Of a stretch of DNA of 13,849 nucleotides, positions 1 to 7,128 are shown one piece after another. The notes beneath the pieces are model-generated. The model was not told the DNA's origin. It saw only the letters and a list, made by a program, of their open reading frames with translations, and did not search any database. Position numbers and translations under genes: made by a program. The number at the start of each line of letters is the position of its first letter. Position 1 is the first letter of the stretch. Source of the stretch: Candidatus Hydrogenedentota bacterium (GTDB taxonomy: Bacteria; Hydrogenedentota; Hydrogenedentia; Hydrogenedentiales; CAITNO01); assembly GCA_903922535.1 (NCBI GenBank), contig CAIXUF010000899.1, positions 1 to 13,849 on the forward strand, given 5' to 3'.

Positions 1-2433
1 GACTACCTGCGCAGCATAGCCCCCGACACGCTTGCCCAGTATCCCCAAGTGCTGCCCATATTGAGAATGGCGTGTGCGCCCCCGATAGCCCGTGATCGCC
101 TGATGGGACTTGCCCGGACCAGCAAGAGCCTGATCCAGTCGATGGAGGGAACGCCCGAAACGCCTTCCAGAATACCGCCGCGCATGCCCAAGCGGGATTT
201 GCAGGAACATCTCAAGCGGATATCCGAGACCATACAGGAACTTGCGGACAGGGACCTGCTGACATGGCTGGAGTCCAATGCAGAGCCTGAGTGGGAGGAA
301 ATAGAACGGGCATCGCTGGTTGTCGCCGACAGGTTGTGCGGGGCAACTTCAGATCCGATCATCCGAAACGCCCAGGAGCAGCGCCAGTTGGCGAGTCTCA
401 AGGCATGGTTGGATGCGCGGGGATATGCCCAAGTGGCACCCAAGGAGATCGCCAGCCTGCGGGAAATGGTGCCGGGCACTTATGCATTCCGGTTGAACGT
501 GGTGGTGGGAGCGGCCTCACAGAAGGTCAATATTCCTGTGGATTGCACCATCAAGCCCCACGGGGCGACCAGTGAAGCATTGCCCATATTGATTGAAGCC
601 AAGTCTGCCGGCGATGTGACAAACACCAACAAACGGCGCAAGGAGGAGGCCCAAAAATACCACCAGCTTGTGGCGACCTATGGCCGGGACGTCACGTTTC
701 TTCTCTTACTTTGCGGATACTTTGAGCCTGGATATCTCGGCTATGAGGCCTCCGAAGGAATTGATTGGGTCTGGGAGCATCGGCTGAACGACCTGAACTC
801 CCTTATCAGCGGACCGGCGGATAGAAAACGAAAGGGTCGTGTTCAGGAAGACGCGGCTCTTTACAAGACTTTGGAATCCGAGAAGGAGTCGATACGCTCC
901 AAGAAGCAACTCTGTGTTGACGGGCAGAAGACTCAAGAGCAGCGAAACTGCATGGGGCAGTTCTCCACCCCATTTGTGCTTGCGCGTCAAATTGTGGAAG
1001 AAACGCTTTCCCTAAAGTCAGACTTGCCGCACCAGTCGTTTGTCGAGCCGGCATTGGGAAGCGGCGTGTTCTTCTCCGCCTTGGAGGACGCGGCAAAGAA
1101 CGGGATGATTGCCGACGCGGTCGGAGTTGAAATTGATCCCGCTTATGGGGCGATAGCGGAAGAACTGTGGAAGAGCCCGCCTTGGCATGTGGTATCGGGC
1201 AACTTCATCGACTTCTCCGCGGACAAAACGAACGCATGCCGGTTCAGTCTTCTTTGCACAAATCCTCCCTACGTCCGTCATCATCATCTTTCCCCGGAGC
1301 TTAAACAGGAACTTCAGGCCCGGATTGCCGGGGAACTTGGTCTCAAGATTAGCGGGCTTTCAGGTTTGTATGTCTATTTTATGTTGCTCGCCCACTCCAT
1401 ATTGCAGGACGGTGCAGCGGCGGCGTGGCTTGTGCCGAGCGAGTTCTTGTACGTGAATTATGGCAAACCCCTGCGGGACTACCTTCTGAACCATGTGACA
1501 TTGACAAGAATCCACCAGTTTGATCCGGGCGACGTGCAGTTTGACGATGCACTGGTCTCGTCTTGTGTTGTTGTGTACAAGAAGAGTCCACCCGAAAGTG
1601 ACGAGCCGCTGCGTTATACGTTTGGCGGGGGATTTTCGGACCCCAGGGAAGAAACCATGATCCCCCGTGATGCCGGCATTCTTCAGGGGAAATGGGCGCT
1701 CAGAAACTGTGATCTTGGCAAGGCTTCTGACGTGTACACACTCCGGGTGTCCGATCTTTTTGACGTCACGCGCGGCATAGCCACCGGCGCCAATGACTTC
1801 TTCATTGTGGACGGGGACCAGGCAAGAACACTACGCCTGCCCGCTGCCTTCTTGAAGCCGATACTTCCCAGCCCCCGAATGCTTCTCGACACAATCATAG
1901 ACTCGGACGAGGAGGGATGTCCCCTCCTTGCCGACAGCAAAAGATTCTACCTGCTCGATTGCAGGCTTCCTTACGAAGTGGTTGCAGACAGGCATCCTGA
2001 CTTGTGCGCTTATCTGAGGCAGGGCGAGGAAAAGGGAATATCCGCCTCGTATCTTTGCTCAAGACGCAAGCCATGGTACCTGCAGGAGCGGCGGGAACCG
2101 GCCCCTTTCCTGGTCACCTATATGACCCGAAGAGACACGGAGGCGCATCCGTTTCGTTTCTTCCTGAACCGCTCCAAAGCGCTGGCGACAAACGTCTTTA
2201 TTCTGCTCTATCCGAAGCAGCCGCTTCGAAGGCTGCTTGCCGACGAGCCGGACCGGATGATCGATTTACTCGACATTCTCAACGGACTTGAGCGCAATAT
2301 GGTGATAGCCGGTGGGAGGACCTACGGTGGCGGTCTTCATAAACTTGAGCCTGGCGAACTGGCAAATCTGCCGCTGCCCCCTGAGGCCCACTGGTTGCTC
2401 GATGTAGTGGAGCCGAATCTATTGACCGTATGA
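1..2433 (+). CDS. XamI-family restriction endonuclease fused to N6-adenine DNA methyltransferase (5' partial)
   Basis: This is a single-chain restriction-modification enzyme. The frame is open from base 1 and the upstream residues look coding, so the gene very likely begins outside the window; the first GTG is at 49. Residue numbers here count from that GTG. The N-terminal part (to about 285) resembles the XamI restriction endonuclease family and carries a PD-(D/E)xK-type arrangement: D165, then E183-A-K185 in ILIEAKSAGD. The second half is an N6-adenine methyltransferase. It has a motif X-like GQFSTPFVLARQIV (303-316), SAM-binding motif I FVEPALGSGVFF (331-342), and catalytic motif IV NPPY (405-408). 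The last ~230 residues look like the target-recognition region of Eco57I/TaqI-type enzymes, ending in GGGLHKLEPGELANLPLP. XamI itself recognises GTCGAC (family knowledge); the specificity here is unknown. The gene is visibly less GC-rich than the operon downstream, which fits horizontal acquisition. The methyltransferase call is firm and the nuclease family good. Confidence 0.88.
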   Translation, partial: DYLRSIAPDTLAQYPQVLPILRMACAPPIARDRLMGLARTSKSLIQSMEGTPETPSRIPPRMPKRDLQEHLKRISETIQELADRDLLTWLESNAEPEWEEIERASLVVADRLCGATSDPIIRNAQEQRQLASLKAWLDARGYAQVAPKEIASLREMVPGTYAFRLNVVVGAASQKVNIPVDCTIKPHGATSEALPILIEAKSAGDVTNTNKRRKEEAQKYHQLVATYGRDVTFLLLLCGYFEPGYLGYEASEGIDWVWEHRLNDLNSLISGPADRKRKGRVQEDAALYKTLESEKESIRSKKQLCVDGQKTQEQRNCMGQFSTPFVLARQIVEETLSLKSDLPHQSFVEPALGSGVFFSALEDAAKNGMIADAVGVEIDPAYGAIAEELWKSPPWHVVSGNFIDFSADKTNACRFSLLCTNPPYVRHHHLSPELKQELQARIAGELGLKISGLSGLYVYFMLLAHSILQDGAAAAWLVPSEFLYVNYGKPLRDYLLNHVTLTRIHQFDPGDVQFDDALVSSCVVVYKKSPPESDEPLRYTFGGGFSDPREETMIPRDAGILQGKWALRNCDLGKASDVYTLRVSDLFDVTRGIATGANDFFIVDGDQARTLRLPAAFLKPILPSPRMLLDTIIDSDEEGCPLLADSKRFYLLDCRLPYEVVADRHPDLCAYLRQGEEKGISASYLCSRRKPWYLQERREPAPFLVTYMTRRDTEAHPFRFFLNRSKALATNVFILLYPKQPLRRLLADEPDRMIDLLDILNGLERNMVIAGGRTYGGGLHKLEPGELANLPLPPEAHWLLDVVEPNLLTV

Positions 2434-2465
2434 TGCGGAACCCCGGCGCACTCTCGCCAAGTGCT

Positions 2466-3509
2466 TCATTTCAGCCCGAGCCGAACGGCCACATCCTCAT
2501 AGTCGGCATCTTCGGCGTAGAGCGTCTCCAGATCTTTTCGCGCGCGGCCCTGCTGCCCCAGCCCGTCATAGACCAATGCCCGTTCGTAACGCAGGGCGCG
2601 CACCAGTTCAGGCGCATATTTCTTGGTCTTCTTCAGCGCCGCTAACAGCGTCTCCCGGGCGGCGTCCGGCAGGCCGAGCGTGCGCATGGCACGGGCGCGG
2701 TAGAGCAGCAGCGCGGCGTGCAGGGGGGAATCGTTTGTGACGGAGTCCGTGAGATTTAGTATCTGGCGGTTCGTGTCTTTGTCGTTCGTGCGGGCATCCA
2801 TGTAGAGTTCGACCAGGGACAGTGTCACCACGGGGTCTTTGGCGTCCACTTCCCACAGCCGCTTGAGACAGGCGATGGCTTCGGCCCACTTTTTCAAGCG
2901 TTGCAGCACCTCCACGTAGGCCAGACCGGCCCCGCGAATGTCCGGGTGCAGCGGCACCGTCATTTCTTTGGTGATGGAAAAGGTCAGGTTTACCGCGATG
3001 CCGTACTTGTTGAAGTAGGTGCCCAACTGGTTTGCGCCGATGAATGCCGTTTGGAGGAATCCTTCCGCGGCGTTCAGGTCTCCCTTGTTGATGGCAATCA
3101 CCCCCGCGACGAAGGCGGCATCGGGAAGATGGGCCGCCTGCTGCAAATGCGCCAGTGCGGTGTCTGAATTGCCTGCCACGAAGTCGTGCATGCCGTCCAC
3201 CAGTGCCTGTTCTTCCGCCGGAACCACCAAGCGCTTGAAGAACCCCAAGGTCAGTTTATCTTCCGGGTTGGGCGCGGGCAGGGGCGGGGGGACCGACGAT
3301 GCTGCGTGCCGAACCGACGCCTTGGGCGTGTGGGAAGTCTCTGTGTAGTAGAGCCCGGTGCCGGGGATGCCCACGGTGGTGCGGACGCCGCGCGGGCCCA
3401 CGGTGAATTTCGCGCCCCGTGGCCCCGCCGAGAAGGACATGCCGGATTTGCTGAAATTCAGGGAAAGCCCCGGCGCAATCTTGACCCGCCGAAAGAACCG
3501 AAAACCCAT
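2466..3509 (-). CDS. DUF4236 domain protein with TPR-like repeats
   Basis: A 347-residue protein of unknown function. Residues 1-56 match the DUF4236 pattern: MGFRFFRRVKIAPGLSLNFS followed by glycine-rich strands (GPRGAKFTVGPRG, GIPGTGLYY). A proline-rich linker (73-81) follows, then about 240 helical residues with TPR-like pairs, for example DTALAHLQQAAHLPDAAF, DLNAAEGFLQTAF, KWAEAIACLKRLWE and GRARKDLETLYAEDADYEDV. The frame is open for 25 more codons upstream, but those codons run through a dispersed hairpin repeat (the GRHSCLP stretch), and only the ATG at 3509 has a good ribosome site (GGGAGGT). I therefore chose this start. There is no signal peptide or obvious transmembrane segment. 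The gene converges on the restriction-modification gene, with 32 bp between the stops and no clear terminator. The TPR part suggests a scaffolding or protein-binding role, which is inference. Confidence 0.85.
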   Translation of the reverse strand: MGFRFFRRVKIAPGLSLNFSKSGMSFSAGPRGAKFTVGPRGVRTTVGIPGTGLYYTETSHTPKASVRHAASSVPPPLPAPNPEDKLTLGFFKRLVVPAEEQALVDGMHDFVAGNSDTALAHLQQAAHLPDAAFVAGVIAINKGDLNAAEGFLQTAFIGANQLGTYFNKYGIAVNLTFSITKEMTVPLHPDIRGAGLAYVEVLQRLKKWAEAIACLKRLWEVDAKDPVVTLSLVELYMDARTNDKDTNRQILNLTDSVTNDSPLHAALLLYRARAMRTLGLPDAARETLLAALKKTKKYAPELVRALRYERALVYDGLGQQGRARKDLETLYAEDADYEDVAVRLGLK

Positions 3510-3515
3510 GGCAAT

Positions 3516-3522
3516 ACCTCCC
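3516..3522 (-). promoter_or_regulatory. Shine-Dalgarno site of the DUF4236 gene
   Basis: On the minus strand GGGAGGT lies 6 nt before the ATG at 3509. It decides the start of the DUF4236 gene against the longer open frame, whose extra codons come from repeat sequence. Confidence 0.7.
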
Positions 3523-3558
3523 AGGAATGAGAATTCAGAAGACAGAAGACAGAAAAAC

Positions 3559-3578
3559 GGCAGACAAGAATGTCTGCC
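3559..3578. repeat. Perfect hairpin repeat, GGCAGACA-AGAA-TGTCTGCC
   Basis: This is a perfect inverted repeat with 8-bp arms and a 4-base loop, followed by CCAC. A degenerate copy sits about 230 bp to the right at 3787-3812. It lies about 50 bp upstream of the DUF4236 start and would form a strong hairpin in that gene's leader RNA if transcription starts further out. There is no T-run, so it is not an obvious intrinsic terminator. The translated form (GRHSCLP / GRQECLPH) is familiar to me from spurious proteins of PVC-type genomes, which suggests a dispersed REP-like element. Confidence 0.65.
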
Positions 3579-3688
3579 CCACATTAGTACGTGTCAACTT
3601 ATCGCCTGGACGAGACAATAGAAGAGTCAGAAAAGAAAGACGCTTAACCACGGAACTCCTGGAGCAGCAGAGCCGCAACCAAAAAGAA

Positions 3689-3723
3689 GGGTCTAGGGTC
3701 TAGGGTCTGGGGTCTTGGGTCTA
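3689..3723. repeat. Tandem heptamer array, 5 x GGGTCTN
   Basis: Five consecutive 7-bp units: GGGTCTA, GGGTCTA, GGGTCTG, GGGTCTT, GGGTCTA. One base varies between units. It is a short non-coding tandem repeat; because the unit is not a multiple of three bases it would shift frame on expansion. Confidence 0.85.
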
Positions 3724-3786
3724 GGAGGGCATAGAATGAGCCGGGTGAGGCAATTATTCCTGCTGATTTGCGTTCATTACGAGAAA

Positions 3787-3812
3787 GGCGGACAGAAGAA
3801 TTCTGCCCCCAC
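3787..3812. repeat. Degenerate second copy of the GGCAGACA-type hairpin
   Basis: GGCGGACAGAAGAATTCTGCCCCCAC resembles the element at 3559-3582 in order and sequence: GGC(G)GACA, AGAA, TTCTG/TGTCTG, then GCCCC(C)AC. The inner stem is CAGAA/TTCTG around GAA (3793-3805), with interrupted pairing outside it. It is weaker than the first copy, as expected for an ageing repeat. Confidence 0.5.
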
Positions 3813-3868
3813 GCTGCACGAAATGATCGCAGTTTGCGACGATTCTGAGACATAGTAGTACGGAAAAC

Positions 3869-3900
3869 GACAGAGAACGGATTATTGACCGCAGAGATCG
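3869..3900. repeat. Dispersed repeat, copy 1 (GACAGAGAACGG...GCAGAGATCG)
   Basis: It begins GACAGAGAACGG and runs through a short variable stretch to ACCGCAGAGATCG. The same order of blocks recurs at 4213-4245, sharing the first 12 bases and most of the rest. No coding role is apparent. Confidence 0.45.
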
Positions 3901-4212
3901 CAAAGAACGCATAGAAGAGAAAAGCCCTTTACCATGACCATAACGTATTCCTTGACATAGAAAAAGGCCCCAACTTCCAGCCAGTTCCCATTACTATTGG
4001 GGTGGAGTCCAGAAGGGACCTTTCTCAAAAGGGATTATACCGGTGGTTTCATGAAAATGTCAACGGCCCGGAGCCAGGGGACGCGGAAAACAGAGGATCT
4101 GGCATGGTTCGTTATCTTGTTTGCACAGAACGACTTGCAGACGGGGTGTCATGAACCTTTTCGACAGAATGCACGAAGTTGACGGACAGTTGCACGGATC
4201 GACACGGAAGAA

Positions 4213-4245
4213 GACAGAGAACGGGTCATGGAACCACAAAGATCG
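4213..4245. repeat. Dispersed repeat, copy 2 (GACAGAGAACGG...ACAAAGATCG)
   Basis: This is the second copy of the element at 3869-3900: an identical GACAGAGAACGG start, a variable middle with a one-base length difference, then ACCACAAAGATCG in place of ACCGCAGAGATCG. The two copies are in the same orientation, about 340 bp apart. Confidence 0.45.
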
Positions 4246-4341
4246 AGTCCGGCACCGACTTTGGCATAGAATCAACAGGGGAAGATGATGGGTTGGCGTG
4301 GGGCAAATCGCAGTTATGGTGTTCGAAATCCCACGAAAAAA

Positions 4342-4371
4342 TTGATTTTCGCACTGAAAAAGGCGTAATAT
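4342..4371 (+). promoter_or_regulatory. Candidate sigma-70-type promoter of the HTH-EIIA/Ehr operon
   Basis: TTGATT (4342-4347) and TAATAT (4366-4371) are separated by 18 bp. Each matches 4 of 6 consensus bases. It sits in an AT-rich patch within otherwise GC-richer DNA, about 50 bp before the first gene of the operon. No better candidate is visible between here and the start codon. Transcription would start at about 4378, inside the first arm of the leader hairpin or just before it. Confidence 0.4.
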
Positions 4372-4373
4372 TC

Positions 4374-4396
4374 TCTCGGAGGGGCGCATTCCGAGA
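4374..4396 (+). promoter_or_regulatory. Leader inverted repeat, TCTCGGA/TCCGAGA
   Basis: A perfect 7-bp inverted repeat around a 9-base loop (GGGGCGCAT) lies immediately after the candidate -10 box. The core of the right arm, CCGAGA, is repeated at 4409-4414, five bases before the ATG at 4420. The left arm could therefore pair with either copy. It could be a protein operator at the transcription start or an RNA element affecting translation. The function is inference. Confidence 0.4.
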
Positions 4397-4419
4397 AATT
4401 TGAGACTGCCGAGAGCCAT

Positions 4420-5112
4420 ATGCAACTTAAGATCCGAGAAGTCGCCGCCCTGCTGGGCGTTTCTGATAAGACCGTCTATCGCTGGATTAAGGCTGGCGCT
4501 ATTCCCGCCTACCGCGTCCACGACCAGTACCGTGTGAACCGCATGGAACTGCTGGAGTGGGTCACTTCACAGAAGATGCCCGTCTCGGAGGAGATCTTCA
4601 ACGAGCCGGCCGAGTCCGAGGAGACGGTGAGCCTTGCCCGCGCCCTTGACGCGGGCGGGGTGTTCTACCGGGTGGAGGGGACCGACACGCCGTCGGTGCT
4701 TCGGGCCATTGTGGACACGATGCGGCTGCCGGAGGGGGTGGACCGTGAGTTTCTTTTCCGGGTGCTGCTGAGCCGGGAAAAGGTGTGCTCGACGGCGATT
4801 GGCGGGGGGGTGGCCATTCCCCATCCGCGCAACCCCATCGTGCTGCATGTGACCCAGCCCTCTATCACCCTGTGTTTCCTGGAACATCCCGTTGAGTTTG
4901 GCGCGATGGACGGCCAGCCGGTGCAGGCGCTGTTCACGCTGGTCAGTCCGATGGTGCGCCACCATCTTCAACTGTTGTCGCGCCTCAGCTTTGCGCTGCA
5001 TGACGCGGGCTTCAAATCCGTCATAACCCATCCGGGCACACGCGAGGTAATCCTCGGCGAAGCCCGCAGGCTGGACCGTCTGCTCGATGAGCGGAACCGG
5101 GTCCTCGCCTGA
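4420..5112 (+). CDS. Excisionase-type HTH protein with PTS EIIA (PtsN-like) domain
   Basis: A 230-residue two-domain protein, probably a regulator. Residues 1-48 form an excisionase/MerR-type winged HTH (KIREVAALLGVSDKTVYRWIKAGAIPAYRV, then a short wing and MELLEWV). Residues about 68-228 form a PTS EIIA type-2 domain of the fructose/nitrogen (PtsN) class. The phosphorylatable histidine is H135 in GGGVAIPHPRNP, matching the family motif around PtsN His73. No transporter EIIB/EIIC or HPr lies nearby, so a regulatory rather than transport role is likely. The gene ends 18 nt before the HyfB-like gene and runs in the same direction, so it is probably cotranscribed and may couple PTS phosphorylation or metabolic state to the complex (inference). 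The ribosome site is weak (GAGAG, 4411-4415). Domain calls are firm; the regulatory target is unknown. Confidence 0.88.
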   Translation: MQLKIREVAALLGVSDKTVYRWIKAGAIPAYRVHDQYRVNRMELLEWVTSQKMPVSEEIFNEPAESEETVSLARALDAGGVFYRVEGTDTPSVLRAIVDTMRLPEGVDREFLFRVLLSREKVCSTAIGGGVAIPHPRNPIVLHVTQPSITLCFLEHPVEFGAMDGQPVQALFTLVSPMVRHHLQLLSRLSFALHDAGFKSVITHPGTREVILGEARRLDRLLDERNRVLA

Positions 5113-5130
5113 TAGGACACCCGAGCAGTA

Positions 5131-7121
5131 ATGTCGTTGATAGTTGCATCCCTGGCCGTGTTCGCGGTCGCCGCCCTGTTTGCGGCGCTTCCGGCGCACC
5201 GGCCTGTCTGGTGCGTTCGTGGGGGCATTTTCGGCGCCTGCCTGGGCGGGGTGCTGGGTCTCTTGGGCGCGGTGCAGGGGCTGTTCGGCGGGGCCATTGA
5301 ATCGTGGCGCATTCCCTGGTCGATTCCCGGCGGCGAACTTCATCTGGCCATGGATCCGCTCTCGGCGTTCTTTCTGCTGCCGATTACGGGGCTGGGCCTG
5401 CTGGGCGCGGTGTACGGCGCGGGTTACCAGCGCGGCGGCGACGAAAAGAAACTGGGGGTGGGCTGGTTCAACTACAACCTGCTGCTGGCCAGCATGGTGA
5501 CCGTGGTCACGGCGCGCAACGCAATCCTCTTTCTCATTGCGTGGGAGGTCATGGCGCTGTCCTCGTTCTTCCTCGTGACGCACGAGCACGACAAGCCCCA
5601 TGTGCGCACGGCCGGCTGGATCTATATGGTGGCGACCCATTGGGCACGGCGTTTCTGCTGGCGCTGTTTGTGATTCTCGGCGAGAAGGCGGGCTCCTACG
5701 AGTTCTCCGCCTTCGCCAAGGTGGGTGGCACGCTGTCCCCGGTGCTGGCCATGGTGGCCTTCTTCTTTGCGCTGATCGGCTTTGGCACCAAGGCGGGGTT
5801 TATTCCACTTCATGTGTGGCTGCCCGAGGCGCATCCCGCGGCACCGAGCCATGTGTCCGCGCTCATGTCGGGCGTGATGATCAAGACGGGCATTTACGGC
5901 CTGATACGGCTGCTGGCCTGCCTGGGCGCACCGCCCGCGTGGTGGGGGGGCTGCCTGCTGGCGGTGGGGCTGATGTCGGGCATCATGGGCGTGCTGCTGG
6001 CGCTGGCCCAGCATGACATCAAGCGGCTGCTTGCCTATCACAGTGTCGAGAACATCGGCATCATCGCGCTGGGGCTGGGCGTGGGCTATCTCGGCCTGAG
6101 CCACGGTTCCACGACGATGGCCGTGATGGGCTTTGCCGGGGCGCTGCTGCATGTGCTCAATCATGCGATCTTCAAGGGGCTGCTGTTCCTTGGGGCGGGT
6201 TCGGTGCTGCACGGCACGGGCATGGGCGACATTGACCACCTGGGCGGGCTGTACAAGCGCATGCCCTGGACGGGCACCACCTTTCTCATCGGCGCGGCGG
6301 CCATCAGCGGGCTTCCGCCGCTCAACGGATTTGTGAGCGAGTTTCTCATCTACTTCGGCGCGTTCAGCGGCGTTGTTTCCGCGCCTGCCGTCGTGGTGGT
6401 TTCGGGACTGGCGGTCATCGTTGGGCTGGCGCTGATCGGCGGCCTTGCGGCCGCGTGCTTCGCCAAGGCCTTCGGCATCATCTTCCTGGGCGAGCCGCGC
6501 AGCGACCACGCCCGGCACGCGCATGAGGCCAACGGCCTGATGCGGGGGCCGATGGTTGCGCTGGCGGCCTGCTGCGTGCTCATCGGATTTCTCGCACCGC
6601 TGGCGGTGCGCGCCGTGATGCCCGCCGTGGGCATGCTCATGCCCCACTCCTCCTCCACCATGCTGAACGCGGACATTGCCCCGGTCCTGGCCCCCTTGGG
6701 CTGGATCAGCGCCGGGTGCGCGGCTTTCGCCTTGCTGGTGGCGTTGTTGGCGTTGCTGCGCATACGGTTGCTTGCAGGCCGCACCACGGGGGAAACGGGC
6801 ACGTGGGACTGCGGCTATGCCCAGCCCACGGCGCGCATGCAGTACACGGCGTCGTCCTTCGCACAGCCGCTTTTGGCCGTGTTCGCGGGTCTTTTGGGCA
6901 CGCGCAACATGGGCGCGAAGCCGCAGGGGGCTTTTCCAAAAGCCGCGTCCTTTGCGTCGGAGACCCCTGATCCGTTCCGCCGCTGCTTCTATGACCCGCT
7001 GTTCACGCGCACGCTCGGACTGCTGGCCCATCTGCGCGGGGCGCAGCATGGCCGCGTCCAGATGTATGTGCTCTATGTCGCGCTCACGCTGATCGCTTTC
7101 CTGATATTCAGTCTCGGATAA
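5131..7121 (+). CDS. hyfB: HyfB/NuoL-like antiporter subunit of Ehr complex, frameshifted
   Basis: This is a proton- or sodium-translocating antiporter-like membrane subunit. The gene is read in two frames. From the ATG at 5131, 170 codons run to H170 (VATH) and then the frame fails, ending at 5673. The family continues in the next frame from 5640 (LGTAFLLALF) to 7121. Restoring one base after 5640 gives about 663 residues, close to E. coli HyfB. Frame 1 holds the conserved Glu139 (AWEVMALSS). Frame 2 holds GTKAGFIPLHVWLPEAH with the channel lysine, QHDIKRLLAYHSVENIG, NHAIFKGLLFLG, ISGLPPLNGFVSE, and the HyfB-type tail WDCGYAQPTARMQYTASS. Many hydrophobic segments span the protein. Both halves keep full family conservation, so either a one-base sequencing or assembly error or a recent inactivation explains the break. 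The ribosome site is weak. The next gene starts 7 nt after the stop. Confidence 0.88.
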
Positions 7122-7128
7122 CGCACCC

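Larger units (their letters stand above)
3510..4419. other. Repeat-rich intergenic region without a convincing gene
   Basis: About 0.9 kb lies between the divergent DUF4236 gene and the HTH-EIIA gene. The short open frames here (up to about 150 codons) have no recognisable domain or good ribosome site. They are rich in the odd residues expected from reading through non-coding DNA. The region holds two copies of a GGCAGACA-type hairpin, five tandem GGGTCTN heptamers, two related CAGAGATCG-type repeats, a CCCCAA/TTGGGG inverted repeat (3968-3973 and 3997-4002), a TTTCATGAAA palindrome near 4043, and at its right end a candidate promoter and leader hairpin for the downstream operon. I saw no tRNA or other RNA gene. 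Confidence 0.6.

Noticed and set aside
3592..3597. Perfect TTGACA on the minus strand upstream of the DUF4236 gene
   Set aside because: At 16-18 bp spacing the -10 position falls inside the hairpin repeat and matches poorly (about 3 of 6 bases), so I do not call a promoter.
3952..3957. TTGACA on the plus strand in the intergenic region
   Set aside because: No acceptable -10 hexamer lies 16-18 bp downstream and no gene follows closely.
3689..4245. Possible CRISPR array in the repeat-rich spacer
   Set aside because: The repeats are different families of short units without regular spacers, and no cas gene is present.
4311..4335. Sequence resembling a tRNA T-loop (GTTCGAAATCCCAC)
   Set aside because: The flanking bases do not form a proper T-stem and no acceptor, D or anticodon arm can be fitted around it.
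4060..4521. Open frame of about 150 codons on the minus strand across the operon leader
   Set aside because: It runs antisense through the promoter, the leader hairpin and the start of the HTH-EIIA gene, with no recognisable domain and no ribosome site.
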